A stretch of DNA of 64,000 bases, taken from an uncultured Mediterraneibacter sp. (GTDB lineage: Bacteria; Bacillota; Clostridia; Lachnospirales; Lachnospiraceae). Position numbers and translations under genes: made by a program. This document shows, one piece after another, positions 43,701-52,064 of this stretch (position 1 is its first letter; each line of letters begins with the position of its first letter). Under the pieces are notes generated by a model that ran no database searches, was not told the origin of the DNA, and saw nothing but the letters and a program-made list of their open reading frames with translations. The stretch is taken from contig CAKRDD010000004.1 of assembly GCA_934309345.1 (NCBI GenBank), positions 1-64,000 on the forward strand, in the 5' to 3' direction.

Positions 43701-44493
43701 GATCATTCAGGTCAGATGTTGCGAAACGTCCTCCATCCAGCTGTACCATAGGACGCAGATCCGGCGGGATAACCGGGATAGCTGTAAGGATCATCCACTC
43801 CGGTCTGTTTCCGGACTCGCGGAATGCTTCTACAACTTCCAGACGTTTTACGATTCTTGCACGCTTCTGTCCTGTTGCATTCTCCAGGCCTGCCTGAAGT
43901 TCTGCATATTCTTTCTCAAGGTCAATAGACTCAAGAAGCTCTTTGATGGATTCAGCACCCATACCTACACGGAATGCATGTCTTCCCCATTTTTCCTTTG
44001 CTTCCTGATACTCTGCCTCTGAAAGGATCTGCTTGTAGGAGAGATCTGTCTCTCCCTTATCAAGCACGATGTAAGAAGCAAAGTAAAGTACTCTCTCCAG
44101 TGTTCTTGGAGAAATGTCAAGGATCAGACCCATACGGCTCGGAATTCCTTTGAAGTACCAGATATGGGATACCGGTGCTGCCAGAGCGATGTGTCCCATA
44201 CGCTCACGACGAACACTGGCCTTTGTAACCTCAACACCACAGCGATCACATACAACACCCTTATAACGGATCTTTTTGTATTTACCGCAGTGACACTCCC
44301 AGTCTTTGCTTGGTCCGAAGATTCTCTCACAGAAAAGTCCGTCCTTCTCCGGCTTCAAAGTCCTGTAGTTGATGGTCTCCGGCTTTGTAACCTCACCTCT
44401 GGACCACTCCAGGATTTTTTCAGGTGAAGCCAGGCCGATCTTAATCGCATCAAATGTTAACGGTTCATATTGTTGTTCATTGTTATTTGGCAT
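40789..44493 (-). CDS. rpoC: DNA-directed RNA polymerase subunit beta'
   Basis: A 1234-residue beta' subunit. The zinc site CHCGKYKKIRYKGVVCDRCG (about 61-80), the catalytic NADFDGDQMAVHVPL with three Asp, the bridge helix/trigger loop region (GARGSDKQIKQLAGMRGLM, TMRTFHNGGVAG) and the second zinc cluster (CKCKNGVCSKCYG) are all present. The C-terminal 50 residues are an acidic low-complexity tail (DLEDELNLDEDFDMDENVDL), longer than in many homologues. The ATG at 44493 follows AAGGAGG. It is 18 bases downstream of rpoB. Confidence 0.97.
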   Translation of the reverse strand: MPNNNEQQYEPLTFDAIKIGLASPEKILEWSRGEVTKPETINYRTLKPEKDGLFCERIFGPSKDWECHCGKYKKIRYKGVVCDRCGVEVTKASVRRERMGHIALAAPVSHIWYFKGIPSRMGLILDISPRTLERVLYFASYIVLDKGETDLSYKQILSEAEYQEAKEKWGRHAFRVGMGAESIKELLESIDLEKEYAELQAGLENATGQKRARIVKRLEVVEAFRESGNRPEWMILTAIPVIPPDLRPMVQLDGGRFATSDLNDLYRRIINRNNRLRRLLELGAPDIIVRNEKRMLQEAVDALIDNGRRGRPVTGPGNRALKSLSDMLKGKSGRFRQNLLGKRVDYSGRSVIVVGPELKIYQCGLPKEMAIELFKPFVMKELVANGTAHNIKNAKKMVERLQPEVWDVLEEVIKEHPVMLNRAPTLHRLGIQAFEPILVEGKAIKLHPLVCTAYNADFDGDQMAVHVPLSQEAQAECRFLLLSPNNLLKPSDGGPVAVPSQDMVLGIYYLTQLRPGAKGEGMFFKSVNEAILAYENGYITLHSQIKVRVTKTLANGEEKTGTIDATLGRLLFNEIIPQDLGFVDREVEGNELKMEIDFHVGKKQLKQILEKVINTHGATQTAEVLDDVKAIGYKFSTRAAMTVSISDMTVPPQKPQMMQEAQDTVDKITKNYKRGLITEEERYKEVVETWKATDDKLTEALLTGLDKYNNIFMMADSGARGSDKQIKQLAGMRGLMADTTGRTIELPIKSNFREGLDVLEYFMSAHGARKGMADTALRTADSGYLTRRLVDVSQELIIHDTDCAKPGQPIPGMYVSAFMDGNEEIESLQDRITGRFAAEDLKDKDGNVLVKANHMITPRRAERVMKKGVDENGNPLEQVKIRTILTCKCKNGVCSKCYGANMATGEAVQVGEAVGIMAAQSIGEPGTQLTMRTFHNGGVAGDDITQGLPRVEELFEARRPKGLAIITEIAGRATLSDTKKKREVIVTNEETGESKSYLIPYGSRIKVQDGVMLEAGDELTEGSVNPHDILKIKGLRATQDYMLQEVQRVYRLQGVEINDKHIEVIVRQMLKKIRIEEKGDTEFLPGTMVDVLDFEEVNEQLAAEGKEPATGEQIMLGITKASLATESFLSAASFQETTKVLTEAAIKGKVDHLVGLKENVIIGKHIPAGTGMKKYRDVKLNTDIKMEDELDLEDELNLDEDFDMDENVDLTDEFVEENTEDAAEASVEEPATEE

Positions 44494-44511
44494 AAAAACG
44501 GCTCCTCCTTA

Positions 44512-47500
44512 TTATTCCTCACCCAGGTAATCATCATCAAAACTTAAGTTCTCAAGATCGCTGTCGTCCGGCTCTTCGTCCAGTTCAACATCTTCCAGTT
44601 CTTCTCCGACAAACTCCTTCTCTGTGAATCCATGATCTCCGAAAGATTCATTCTCATCACGATACTTTCTGTCTCCTTCGATAATATGACGCAGGTCTGT
44701 CTCACCGTAATCAACGCTCTCCATGATCTTAACCTCTGTATTGTCATCACGCAGTACGCGGACATCCAGAGCGAGTGACTGGAGCTCTTTAAGAAGAACC
44801 TTAAATGACTCAGGAACTCCTGGTTCAGGAATATTCTCTCCCTTAATAATTGCCTCATATGTCTTCACACGTCCTACAACGTCGTCAGACTTCACTGTCA
44901 GGATCTCCTGCAGTGTGTAAGATGCACCATAAGCCTCCAGGGCCCATACCTCCATCTCTCCGAAACGCTGTCCACCGAACTGAGCTTTTCCACCCAGCGG
45001 CTGCTGTGTTACGAGAGAGTAAGGACCAGTAGAACGAGCATGGATCTTGTCGTCTACCAGATGATGCAGTTTCAGATAATGCATGTGTCCGATTGTTACC
45101 GGGCTGTCGAAGTACTCTCCTGTACGTCCATCACGAAGACGAACTTTACCGTCTCTTGACAGCGGAACGCCCTTCCAGAGTTCTCTGTGATCTCTGTTCT
45201 CAGACAGGAACTGGAGAACTTCAGGACGAAGCTCTTCGCCGTGTTTCTTCTCGAACTCATCCCACTCAAGGTTTACATAATCATTTGCCAGATCCAGTGT
45301 ATCCATGATATCGTTCTCGTTCGCACCTGCGAATACAGGAGTTGATACGTTGAATCCAAGTGCTTTTGCTGCAAGACTCAGATGAATCTCGAGCACCTGT
45401 CCGATGTTCATACGGGAAGGCACACCCAGTGGGTTCAGCACGATATCCAGAGGACGTCCATTCGGAAGGAATGGCATATCTTCTACTGGAAGTACACGGG
45501 AAACAACACCCTTGTTTCCATGTCGTCCGGCCATCTTATCACCAACGGAGATCTTTCTCTTCTGAGCGATGTAAATACGAACTGCCTGATTTACTCCAGG
45601 TGACAGCTCATCTCCGTTTTCTCTTGTAAATACTTTGGCATCTACTACGATACCATATTCTCCATGAGGTACTTTCAGAGATGTATCTCTTACCTCACGT
45701 GCTTTCTCACCGAAGATTGCACGAAGCAGTCTCTCTTCAGCAGTCAGCTCTGTCTCTCCCTTTGGAGTTACTTTTCCGACAAGGATATCTCCGGCACGAA
45801 CCTCAGCACCGATGCGGATGATTCCTCTCTCATCCAGATCTTTCAGTGCATCATCACCAACACCTGGGATGTCTCTTGTGATCTCTTCTGGTCCGAGCTT
45901 TGTATCTCTTGCTTCTGCTTCATATTCTTCAATATGAACAGATGTGTAGACATCATCCTGAACCAGTCTCTCACTTAAGAGAACAGCATCCTCGTAGTTG
46001 TAACCTTCCCATGTCATGAATCCGATCAATGGGTTCTTACCAAGAGCCATCTCTCCACCGGATGTAGACGGTCCATCAGCGATAACCTGTCCTGCCTCGA
46101 CACGTTCACCTTTGTCAACGATTGGTCTCTGGTTGTAGCAGTTGCTCTGGTTACTTCTCTGGAATTTTGTCAGTTTATATGTCTTCTTTGTTCCGTCATC
46201 ATGTCTGATCGTGATGCTTGTAGATGTAGAGCTTTCAACCACACCAGCCTGCTCTGCAACTTCAGCCACACCGGAGTCAACAGCTGTCTTAACTTCCATA
46301 CCTGTTCCGACTACCGGAGCTTCTGTTGTAAGAAGCGGTACTGCCTGACGCTGCATGTTAGATCCCATCAGCGCACGGTTAGCATCATCGTTCTGAAGGA
46401 ACGGAATCAACGCTGTAGCCACGGAGAACACCATCTTAGGTGATACGTCCATGTAATCGAATTTATTTCTCTCGTAGTCCTGTGTTTCCTCAAGGTAACG
46501 ACCGGATACATTCTTATTAATGAAATGACCTTCTTCATCAAGAGGTGTATTCGCCTGTGCTACATGGTAATTATCCTCTTCATCAGCAGTCATATATACA
46601 ACTTCGTCTGTAACAACCGGGTTCATCGGATCTGTCTTGTCAACTTTACGATATGGTGCTTCGATAAATCCATACTCGTTGATTCTCGCATAACATGCAA
46701 GGGAGTTGATCAGACCGATGTTAGGACCTTCAGGAGTCTCGATAGGACACATTCTTCCATAGTGAGAGTAGTGAACGTCGCGGACCTCGAATCCTGCACG
46801 GTCTCTTGACAAACCTCCAGGACCAAGTGCGGAAAGACGTCTCTTATGTGTCAGCTCTCCAAGTGGGTTGTTCTGATCCATGAACTGTGACAGCTGGGAA
46901 GATCCGAAGAATTCCTTCACTGCTGCTGTTACAGGCTTAATGTTGATCAGGGACTGTGGTGAAATACCATCCTGATCCTGTGTTGTCATTCTCTCACGAA
47001 CAACTCTTTCCAGTCTGGACAGACCGATTCTGTACTGGTTCTGAAGAAGTTCTCCAACCGCACGGATACGTCTGTTACCCAGATGGTCGATATCATCATC
47101 ATTTCCCATGCCATACTCAAGATGCATGTTGTAGTTGATAGATGCAAAAATATCTTCCTTTGTGATGTGCTTCGGAATCAGATCATGAAGATCTCTCTTG
47201 ATCAGTCTCTTCATCTCATCTACATCACCTGCTGATTCTTCAATGATTCCTGCAAGAACCGGATAATATACCTGCTCTGTCACGCCAACCTCAGCCGGAT
47301 CAATATCAACAACAGCCTGGAGGTCAACCATCATATTGGAAAGAACCTTGATATTTCTGGAAGTATCTTCACCCTCTACCCAGATGTACGGTACTGCCGC
47401 GTTCTGGATCATATCAGCGATCTCACGAGTGATCTTTGTTCCCTTTTCAGCAACAACTTCACCTGTAATCGCACTTACAGCATCCTCAGCAAGGATCTGT

Positions 47501-48372
47501 CCTGATACACGGTTCTTAAGAAGAAGCTTCTTATTAAACTTATAACGTCCAACTTTGGCAAGATCATAACGTCTTGGATCAAAGAACATGCTTGTGATCA
47601 GGCTTTCTGCACTGTCTACTGCCAGCGGCTCGCCCGGACGGATCTTCTTGTAGAGCTCTAACAGACCTTCCTGATAATTCTCAGAAGTATCTTTTCCAAA
47701 ACTTGCAAGAAGTTTTGGTTCTTCACCAAAGAGTTCAATGATCTCTGCATTTGTACCTACTCCAAGTGCACGAATCAGAACTGTGATCGGCACTTTTCTT
47801 GTACGGTCTACACGTACATAGAAAACGTCATTGGAGTCAGTCTCATATTCCAGCCATGCTCCACGGTTCGGGATAACAGTTGCTGAATAAAGCTTCTTAC
47901 CGAACTTATCATGTGCGATTCCGTAATAAATACCCGGGGAACGCACAAGCTGGCTGACAATAACACGCTCAGCACCATTGATAACAAAAGTACCTGTCTT
48001 TGTCATCAGCGGAAGATCTCCCATAAAGATCTCATGCTCGTTAATCTCATCAGTTTCCTTATTATAAAGCCTTACTCTGACTTTCAGAGGTGCTGCATAA
48101 GTTGCATCACGTTCTTTACACTCATCAATCGTATATTTTGCATCTTCCTCGCAGAGTGTAAAATCCACAAATTCCAGACTCAGATGACCATTGTAATCTG
48201 CGATCGGGGAAATATCATCGAATACCTCTTTCAGTCCTTTGTCAAGAAACCACTGATAGGAATCTTTCTGAACTTCAATGAGGTTAGGCATCTCCAATAC
48301 TTCTTGCTGCCTGGAATAGCTCATGCGGAAGCTTTTTCCGGTTTTGATGGGACGAATTCTGTTTTTCTCCAT
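44512..48372 (-). CDS. rpoB: DNA-directed RNA polymerase subunit beta
   Basis: A 1286-residue beta subunit. The rifampicin pocket (SSQLSQFMDQNNPLGELTHK, RRLSALGPGGL) carries the drug-sensitive residues. Conserved KRKISVGDKMAGRHGNKGV, SRMNIGQVLE and GGKAQFGGQRFGEMEVWALE are present. The C terminus has an acidic tail (EELEDVELDEEPDDSDLENL). The ATG at 48372 follows GAGGAG at 11 bases; an upstream in-frame start would overlap that site. It is the first gene of rpoBC, with its own promoter at 48542-48513 rather than a simple continuation of rplJL, since an M20 peptidase gene intervenes. Confidence 0.97.
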   Translation of the reverse strand: MEKNRIRPIKTGKSFRMSYSRQQEVLEMPNLIEVQKDSYQWFLDKGLKEVFDDISPIADYNGHLSLEFVDFTLCEEDAKYTIDECKERDATYAAPLKVRVRLYNKETDEINEHEIFMGDLPLMTKTGTFVINGAERVIVSQLVRSPGIYYGIAHDKFGKKLYSATVIPNRGAWLEYETDSNDVFYVRVDRTRKVPITVLIRALGVGTNAEIIELFGEEPKLLASFGKDTSENYQEGLLELYKKIRPGEPLAVDSAESLITSMFFDPRRYDLAKVGRYKFNKKLLLKNRVSGQILAEDAVSAITGEVVAEKGTKITREIADMIQNAAVPYIWVEGEDTSRNIKVLSNMMVDLQAVVDIDPAEVGVTEQVYYPVLAGIIEESAGDVDEMKRLIKRDLHDLIPKHITKEDIFASINYNMHLEYGMGNDDDIDHLGNRRIRAVGELLQNQYRIGLSRLERVVRERMTTQDQDGISPQSLINIKPVTAAVKEFFGSSQLSQFMDQNNPLGELTHKRRLSALGPGGLSRDRAGFEVRDVHYSHYGRMCPIETPEGPNIGLINSLACYARINEYGFIEAPYRKVDKTDPMNPVVTDEVVYMTADEEDNYHVAQANTPLDEEGHFINKNVSGRYLEETQDYERNKFDYMDVSPKMVFSVATALIPFLQNDDANRALMGSNMQRQAVPLLTTEAPVVGTGMEVKTAVDSGVAEVAEQAGVVESSTSTSITIRHDDGTKKTYKLTKFQRSNQSNCYNQRPIVDKGERVEAGQVIADGPSTSGGEMALGKNPLIGFMTWEGYNYEDAVLLSERLVQDDVYTSVHIEEYEAEARDTKLGPEEITRDIPGVGDDALKDLDERGIIRIGAEVRAGDILVGKVTPKGETELTAEERLLRAIFGEKAREVRDTSLKVPHGEYGIVVDAKVFTRENGDELSPGVNQAVRIYIAQKRKISVGDKMAGRHGNKGVVSRVLPVEDMPFLPNGRPLDIVLNPLGVPSRMNIGQVLEIHLSLAAKALGFNVSTPVFAGANENDIMDTLDLANDYVNLEWDEFEKKHGEELRPEVLQFLSENRDHRELWKGVPLSRDGKVRLRDGRTGEYFDSPVTIGHMHYLKLHHLVDDKIHARSTGPYSLVTQQPLGGKAQFGGQRFGEMEVWALEAYGASYTLQEILTVKSDDVVGRVKTYEAIIKGENIPEPGVPESFKVLLKELQSLALDVRVLRDDNTEVKIMESVDYGETDLRHIIEGDRKYRDENESFGDHGFTEKEFVGEELEDVELDEEPDDSDLENLSFDDDYLGEE

Positions 48373-48446
48373 TGACGTTTCACTCCTCATTTATTGTTTT
48401 TGCAGGCAATAAACTGCCTTTTACGAGTTCCAGTTATATAAAAATG

Positions 48447-48533
48447 AAAAGAGCCTTGCGACAGTATTCTCTGTCACTATATGGCATACCTTTCCACAAT
48501 AGCGCATTTTCTACTATATCACAAAGCTCTTTT
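48447..48533 (-). terminator. Terminator-like stem overlapping the rpoBC promoter
   Basis: AAAAGAGC-type arms 48447-48461 and 48519-48533 pair over 15 positions, with two C/T differences that are U-G wobbles on the minus strand, and CATTTTTATA follows. The 5' arm lies inside the spacer of the rpoBC promoter. Read-through RNA from upstream would therefore form the stem, while RNA started at the promoter would lack its 5' arm. Confidence 0.6.
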
Positions 48534-48542
48534 TATTGTCAA
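48513..48542 (-). promoter_or_regulatory. Promoter of rpoBC
   Basis: On the minus strand TTGACA (48542-48537), 18 bases, TATAGT (48518-48513). The leader to rpoB is about 130 bases and includes the GACAG/CTGTC mini-hairpin at 48460-48475. Confidence 0.65.
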
Positions 48543-48655
48543 CATGATTCTTGTGTTTTTTTATATTTTTCTTGACTTTTTTCTCAAGATATGTTATATC
48601 TTCCGCTGTTCCAGGCATTTTCCTTTTGAACAGCATCTTTTTTTAGAAATAACTT

Positions 48656-49819
48656 TTATACCATATCTTCATAAAGGCAGATCAGCTCACGATAAACCTG
48701 AACACACCGCTCGATATCCGCAATCTCAACATACTCATCCGGTTTATGAGCCTGTGCAAGATTTCCCGACCCATACGACATACAATTCGGATTTCCTAAA
48801 AGTCCTGCTACAACTGCTGTGTCTGTATAACCTGTGAATGCTGACACAACCGGATCTTTTCCGGTAACTTTTTTCACCGATTCAAATAAAGCCTTCATAA
48901 GTCCTGACTCCATGTGTGTCTCTACCGGCGGCCTGTCTCCTGTAATCTTATAAGACCCCTTCACACCCGGAACTGCATTTTCCCCAATTTCGATTGCTCT
49001 CTGTACGATCTTTTCCGCTTCTTGTGTATTCATCGGCGGAACAAGACGCATATCTATCGTCACTGTACTGTGATCTGATACTACATATGGGCTGTATCCT
49101 CCGGAAATCTGTCCGAATGTAACAGTGGACTTTCCAAGCTCTTCATGTGTCGGCACTTTCTCCATCGCTTTTCGGATCTCTGCGATCATAAATGCGATTC
49201 CGGCGATTGCATCTGCGCCTTTCTCCGGCATACTCGCATGCGCGGTAATACCTTCCACATCAAGTTCAAACCAGGTTCTACCTTTGTGAGCCATCTGAAT
49301 CATTCCGGAAGTCGGTTCCATATCAAGAACCCAGTCTTCCTTCTGGATCCATCCCTGTTGCACTGCTGCTTCTGACCCTTTCATATCTGCTTCTTCGTCT
49401 ACCGTTCCGATAAAGACTAATGTTCCCGGAAGTTTTTCTGTATCCTCAGCTTTCTCTTTCTGTGATTTTGCCACTTCCGCAAATGCTGTCAAAGCACTTG
49501 CAAGTCCAGACTTCATATCACAGGCGCCTCGTCCCCAGATCTTCCCATCCGAAACTTCTGCGCCAAATGCATCCTTCGTCCATCCTTCACCCTTGACAAC
49601 CGTATCCATGTGACAGATGAACACCAGTGCCGGATGAGCTTTCGCACCTTTCACGACACCTTTTACAATTTTTCTTCCCGGTTCTACTTCGTAAGTCTCT
49701 GCATCTGCTCCATTTTCTTTCAAATATTCACAGATATATTCACCAATCTTGGTTTCCCAGCTTCCCGGATCCGTACTTTCTATCTTAATCAGTTCTCTCG
49801 TCAACTCAACTGCATCCAT
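48656..49819 (-). CDS. M20-family metallopeptidase (ArgE/DapE/CPG2-like)
   Basis: A 387-residue dinuclear-zinc hydrolase. The first metal/catalytic motif is ICHMDTV, the second is GRGACDMKSG (bridging Asp), and DEEADMKGS supplies the catalytic/metal Glu pair. The lid/dimerisation domain (ITAHASMPEKGADAI) is present, and the last metal ligand lies near SGNLAQAHKPDEY. Members remove acyl or aminoacyl groups from peptides or acylated amino acids; DapE, ArgE and general peptidase roles cannot be told apart here. The ATG at 49819 follows AGAGGCG, just 3' of the rplL terminator. It is an unusual intruder between rplL and rpoB. Confidence 0.87.
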   Translation of the reverse strand: MDAVELTRELIKIESTDPGSWETKIGEYICEYLKENGADAETYEVEPGRKIVKGVVKGAKAHPALVFICHMDTVVKGEGWTKDAFGAEVSDGKIWGRGACDMKSGLASALTAFAEVAKSQKEKAEDTEKLPGTLVFIGTVDEEADMKGSEAAVQQGWIQKEDWVLDMEPTSGMIQMAHKGRTWFELDVEGITAHASMPEKGADAIAGIAFMIAEIRKAMEKVPTHEELGKSTVTFGQISGGYSPYVVSDHSTVTIDMRLVPPMNTQEAEKIVQRAIEIGENAVPGVKGSYKITGDRPPVETHMESGLMKALFESVKKVTGKDPVVSAFTGYTDTAVVAGLLGNPNCMSYGSGNLAQAHKPDEYVEIADIERCVQVYRELICLYEDMV

Positions 49820-49842
49820 TTCTAACGCCTCTTTCGCAAAAA

Positions 49843-49872
49843 GACCGCAGAAGCATATCATCTTCTGCGGTC
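49843..49872 (-). terminator. Intrinsic terminator after rplL
   Basis: GACCGCAGAAG (49843-49853) pairs perfectly with CTTCTGCGGTC (49862-49872), and TTTTT follows on the minus strand. It separates rplJL from the M20 peptidase and rpoBC. Confidence 0.85.
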
Positions 49873-49896
49873 AGAATAAACTTATATTCAGGAAAA

Positions 49897-50268
49897 TTAT
49901 TTAAGAGTAACCTCTGCTCCCTGCTCTTCAAGTTTAGTTTTGATTTCCTCAGCCTCTGCTTTAGAAACTGCCTCTTTAACTACCTTCGGAGCTCCGTCTA
50001 CAAGCTCTTTAGCTTCTTTAAGTCCAAGACCTGTGATCTCACGAACAGCCTTGATAACTTTTACTTTAGATGCTCCAGCGGATGTAAGCTCTACGTCGAA
50101 CTCATCTTTCTCTGCTGCTCCTGCACCCTCAGCTGCTGCTGCAACTACAACGCCTGCTGCTGCAGATACGCCGAACTCTTCTTCACAAGCTTTAACAAGC
50201 TCGTTTAACTCTAATACTGATAACTCTTTGATCGCTTCGATCATTTCAGCTGTTGTCAATTTAGCCAT
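49897..50268 (-). CDS. rplL: 50S ribosomal protein L7/L12
   Basis: A 123-residue stalk protein recruiting translational GTPases. The N-terminal dimerisation helix (ELSVLELNELVKACEEEFGV) is followed by the Ala-rich hinge (AAAGVVVAAAAEGAGAAE) and the C-terminal domain (KVIKAVREITGLGLKEAKEL). The ATG at 50268 follows GGAGG. It is 92 bases after rplJ and ends the rplJL unit at a strong terminator. Confidence 0.97.
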   Translation of the reverse strand: MAKLTTAEMIEAIKELSVLELNELVKACEEEFGVSAAAGVVVAAAAEGAGAAEKDEFDVELTSAGASKVKVIKAVREITGLGLKEAKELVDGAPKVVKEAVSKAEAEEIKTKLEEQGAEVTLK

Positions 50269-50360
50269 TTTAAATATCCTCCATTTTTTCTTTCATTCTT
50301 AATTAATTAGATGAGCATCTGCTCATATATGCTGTCTGTATCCAGATCAGCTGACGCATA

Positions 50361-50894
50361 TTACTCTGCGTCTGTTGCTGTCTCCTCTGCTGCTTCTGCT
50401 GGAGCCGCTTCTCCACCCTGCTCTGCGATCTGTTTGATAACACGAGCAAAGTTTGTGATAGGTGACTGTAAGCTTCCAAGCAACTTGGAAAGCAGTTCGT
50501 CTCTTGAAGGGATCTTAGCAAGTTCAGAAATACCTGCTACATCATATGCTGTTCCTTCAACTACACCACCTTTAAGTTCAAGTGCCGGAGCATCCTGTGC
50601 AAATTTGTAAAGGATTCTTGCCGGTGCTGTTGCGTCATCTTTAGAAATCGCAATAGCGCTTGGTCCTTCCAGGCAGTCATCAAGGGCTGCAAATTCAGTA
50701 CCCTCGAAAGCTCTCTTCATCATTGTGTTCTTGTAAACTTTGTAAACCACACCAGCTTCTCTGAGCTGCTTACGAAGCTCTGTATCCTGAGCAACTGTAA
50801 GTCCACGGTAGTCAACGAGAACTACTGACTGAGCGTCTTTAATCTCTTCTGCAATCTTGTCAACGATTGGCTGTTTTACTTCAACCTTTGCCAC
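50361..50894 (-). CDS. rplJ: 50S ribosomal protein L10
   Basis: A 177-residue L10, the base of the L7/L12 stalk. KVEVKQPIVDKIAEEIKDAQ, VVLVDYRGLTVAQDTELRKQ and the C-terminal helix that binds L12 dimers are seen, followed by an Ala/Glu-rich tail. The start is the GTG at 50894, 11 bases after GGAGG; an earlier GTG overlaps that site. It is preceded by an L10 leader with an attenuator, through which the L10-L12 complex represses its own synthesis. Confidence 0.95.
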   Translation of the reverse strand: MAKVEVKQPIVDKIAEEIKDAQSVVLVDYRGLTVAQDTELRKQLREAGVVYKVYKNTMMKRAFEGTEFAALDDCLEGPSAIAISKDDATAPARILYKFAQDAPALELKGGVVEGTAYDVAGISELAKIPSRDELLSKLLGSLQSPITNFARVIKQIAEQGGEAAPAEAAEETATDAE

Positions 50895-50962
50895 TTTTCG
50901 GTACACCTCCTTATATTATTCGTGTACTGCCAAAGTTCCCAGCAGATCATACTGCTGAAACT

Positions 50963-51088
50963 AAAAAAATCTCCAGGTCCAAAGACGTGGAGGTTCTATA
51001 AATTCATACGCATGTAAAAATTCATTCTTCCTCGGTAGGCGTTCATAACTTACGCTTTTCAGCACCTACTGTCTTCGGCAGTTGCTAG
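50963..51088 (-). promoter_or_regulatory. L10 leader with attenuator upstream of rplJ
   Basis: The minus-strand leader contains the conserved kink-turn segments of ribosomal protein L10 leaders (GCAACTGCCGAAGACAGTAG near 51084-51065 and CGCCTACCGAGG near 51045-51033). A terminator follows: CTCCA/TGGAG arms at 50971-50975/50988-50992, then T7. Binding of L10(L12)4 would shift the balance to termination. Confidence 0.85.
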
Positions 51089-51091
51089 ACT

Positions 51092-51120
51092 ATAATACCA
51101 TGATAATCATCATATGTCAA
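51092..51120 (-). promoter_or_regulatory. Promoter of rplJL
   Basis: On the minus strand TTGACA (51120-51115), 17 bases, TATTAT (51097-51092). It shows that rplJL is a unit separate from rplKA. Confidence 0.75.
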
Positions 51121-51156
51121 GCCTGTTTTTCATCTTTTTTATTTTTCTTTTCAAAA

Positions 51157-51182
51157 GAGGATCCGCCGAAAGCAGATCCTCC
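51157..51182 (-). terminator. Probable terminator after rplA
   Basis: AGGATC and GATCCT arms around a CGAAAG-containing loop; CTTTTG follows on the minus strand. The U-tract is only moderate. Confidence 0.55.
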
Positions 51183-51219
51183 TCTATGACAGTCTCGTGA
51201 CCGTCTGTTTTACATTTTA

Positions 51220-51912
51220 TTATGCAAGTTTAACCGGGTTAATCTTCACGCCAGGTCCCATTGTAGATGTAAGAGTTACACTCTTCAGGTACTGACCTTT
51301 AACAGCGGCTGGTCTAACCTTGTTGATTGCATCGATAAGCGTCTGGAAGTTGTCCGCTAACTGCTCCTCTGTAAAGGATGCTTTTCCGATCGGAACATGG
51401 ATAATGTTTGTCTTGTCCAGTCTGTACTCAATCTTACCAGCTTTGATATCGTTGATAGCTTTTGTAACGTCCATTGTTACTGTACCAGCCTTCGGGTTTG
51501 GCATAAGTCCCTTAGGTCCAAGTACACGTCCAAGACGTCCAACAACACCCATCATGTCTGGTGTAGCAACTACAACGTCGAAGTCAAGCCATCCCTCGTT
51601 CTGAATCTTCGGGATCAGTTCGTCTCCTCCAACGAAGTCAGCACCTGCTGCCTTTGCTTCCTCAGCCTTAGCGTCCTTAGCGAACACAAGGATGCGAACC
51701 TTCTTACCTGTTCCGTGTGGAAGAACTACAGCACCACGGATCTGCTGATCTGCGTGACGTCCGTCACAACCTGTTCTGATATGAGCCTCGATTGTCTCGT
51801 CAAACTTTGCTGTTGCTGATTTCTTTACTAATGCTACTGCTTCTGCAGGATCATAGAGATTTCCTCTTTCGATCAGTTTTGCAGCTTCGATATATTTTTT
51901 TCCTCGTTTCAT
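51220..51912 (-). CDS. rplA: 50S ribosomal protein L1
   Basis: A 230-residue L1 of the mobile stalk near the E site, also a translational repressor of its own operon in bacteria. RGKKYIEAAKLIERG, IRTGCDGRHADQQIRGAVVL, GLMPNPKAGTVT and the final LTSTMGPGVKINP are the expected blocks. The ATG at 51912 follows AAGGAGG. Its 5' region repeats almost exactly the motif found before rplK, suggesting that L1 could act at both sites. Confidence 0.97.
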   Translation of the reverse strand: MKRGKKYIEAAKLIERGNLYDPAEAVALVKKSATAKFDETIEAHIRTGCDGRHADQQIRGAVVLPHGTGKKVRILVFAKDAKAEEAKAAGADFVGGDELIPKIQNEGWLDFDVVVATPDMMGVVGRLGRVLGPKGLMPNPKAGTVTMDVTKAINDIKAGKIEYRLDKTNIIHVPIGKASFTEEQLADNFQTLIDAINKVRPAAVKGQYLKSVTLTSTMGPGVKINPVKLA

Positions 51913-51921
51913 TTTACAATA

Positions 51922-51958
51922 ACCTCCTTGTGGTATTGGCGGGAACTTGCCCCTCCCA
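51922..51958 (-). promoter_or_regulatory. Leader motif upstream of rplA, duplicate of the rplK leader
   Basis: On the minus strand GTGGGAGGG, a short variable part, then TTCCCGCC-AATACCAC followed by AAGGAGG. GTGG/CCAC and GGGA/TCCC can pair, placing the ribosome binding site at the edge of a hairpin. The same motif lies at 52496-52535. It is a candidate ribosomal-protein (L1) binding site. Confidence 0.6.
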
Positions 51959-52064
51959 CTTTATGAATTTACTAAACAATTGAACTTTCAGCGCTCTCTC
52001 CCCCGAGGACACCGGAAAAGGTCGGCTGATCGTATCCTACAATATAATCGTTATAAAATCTGGA

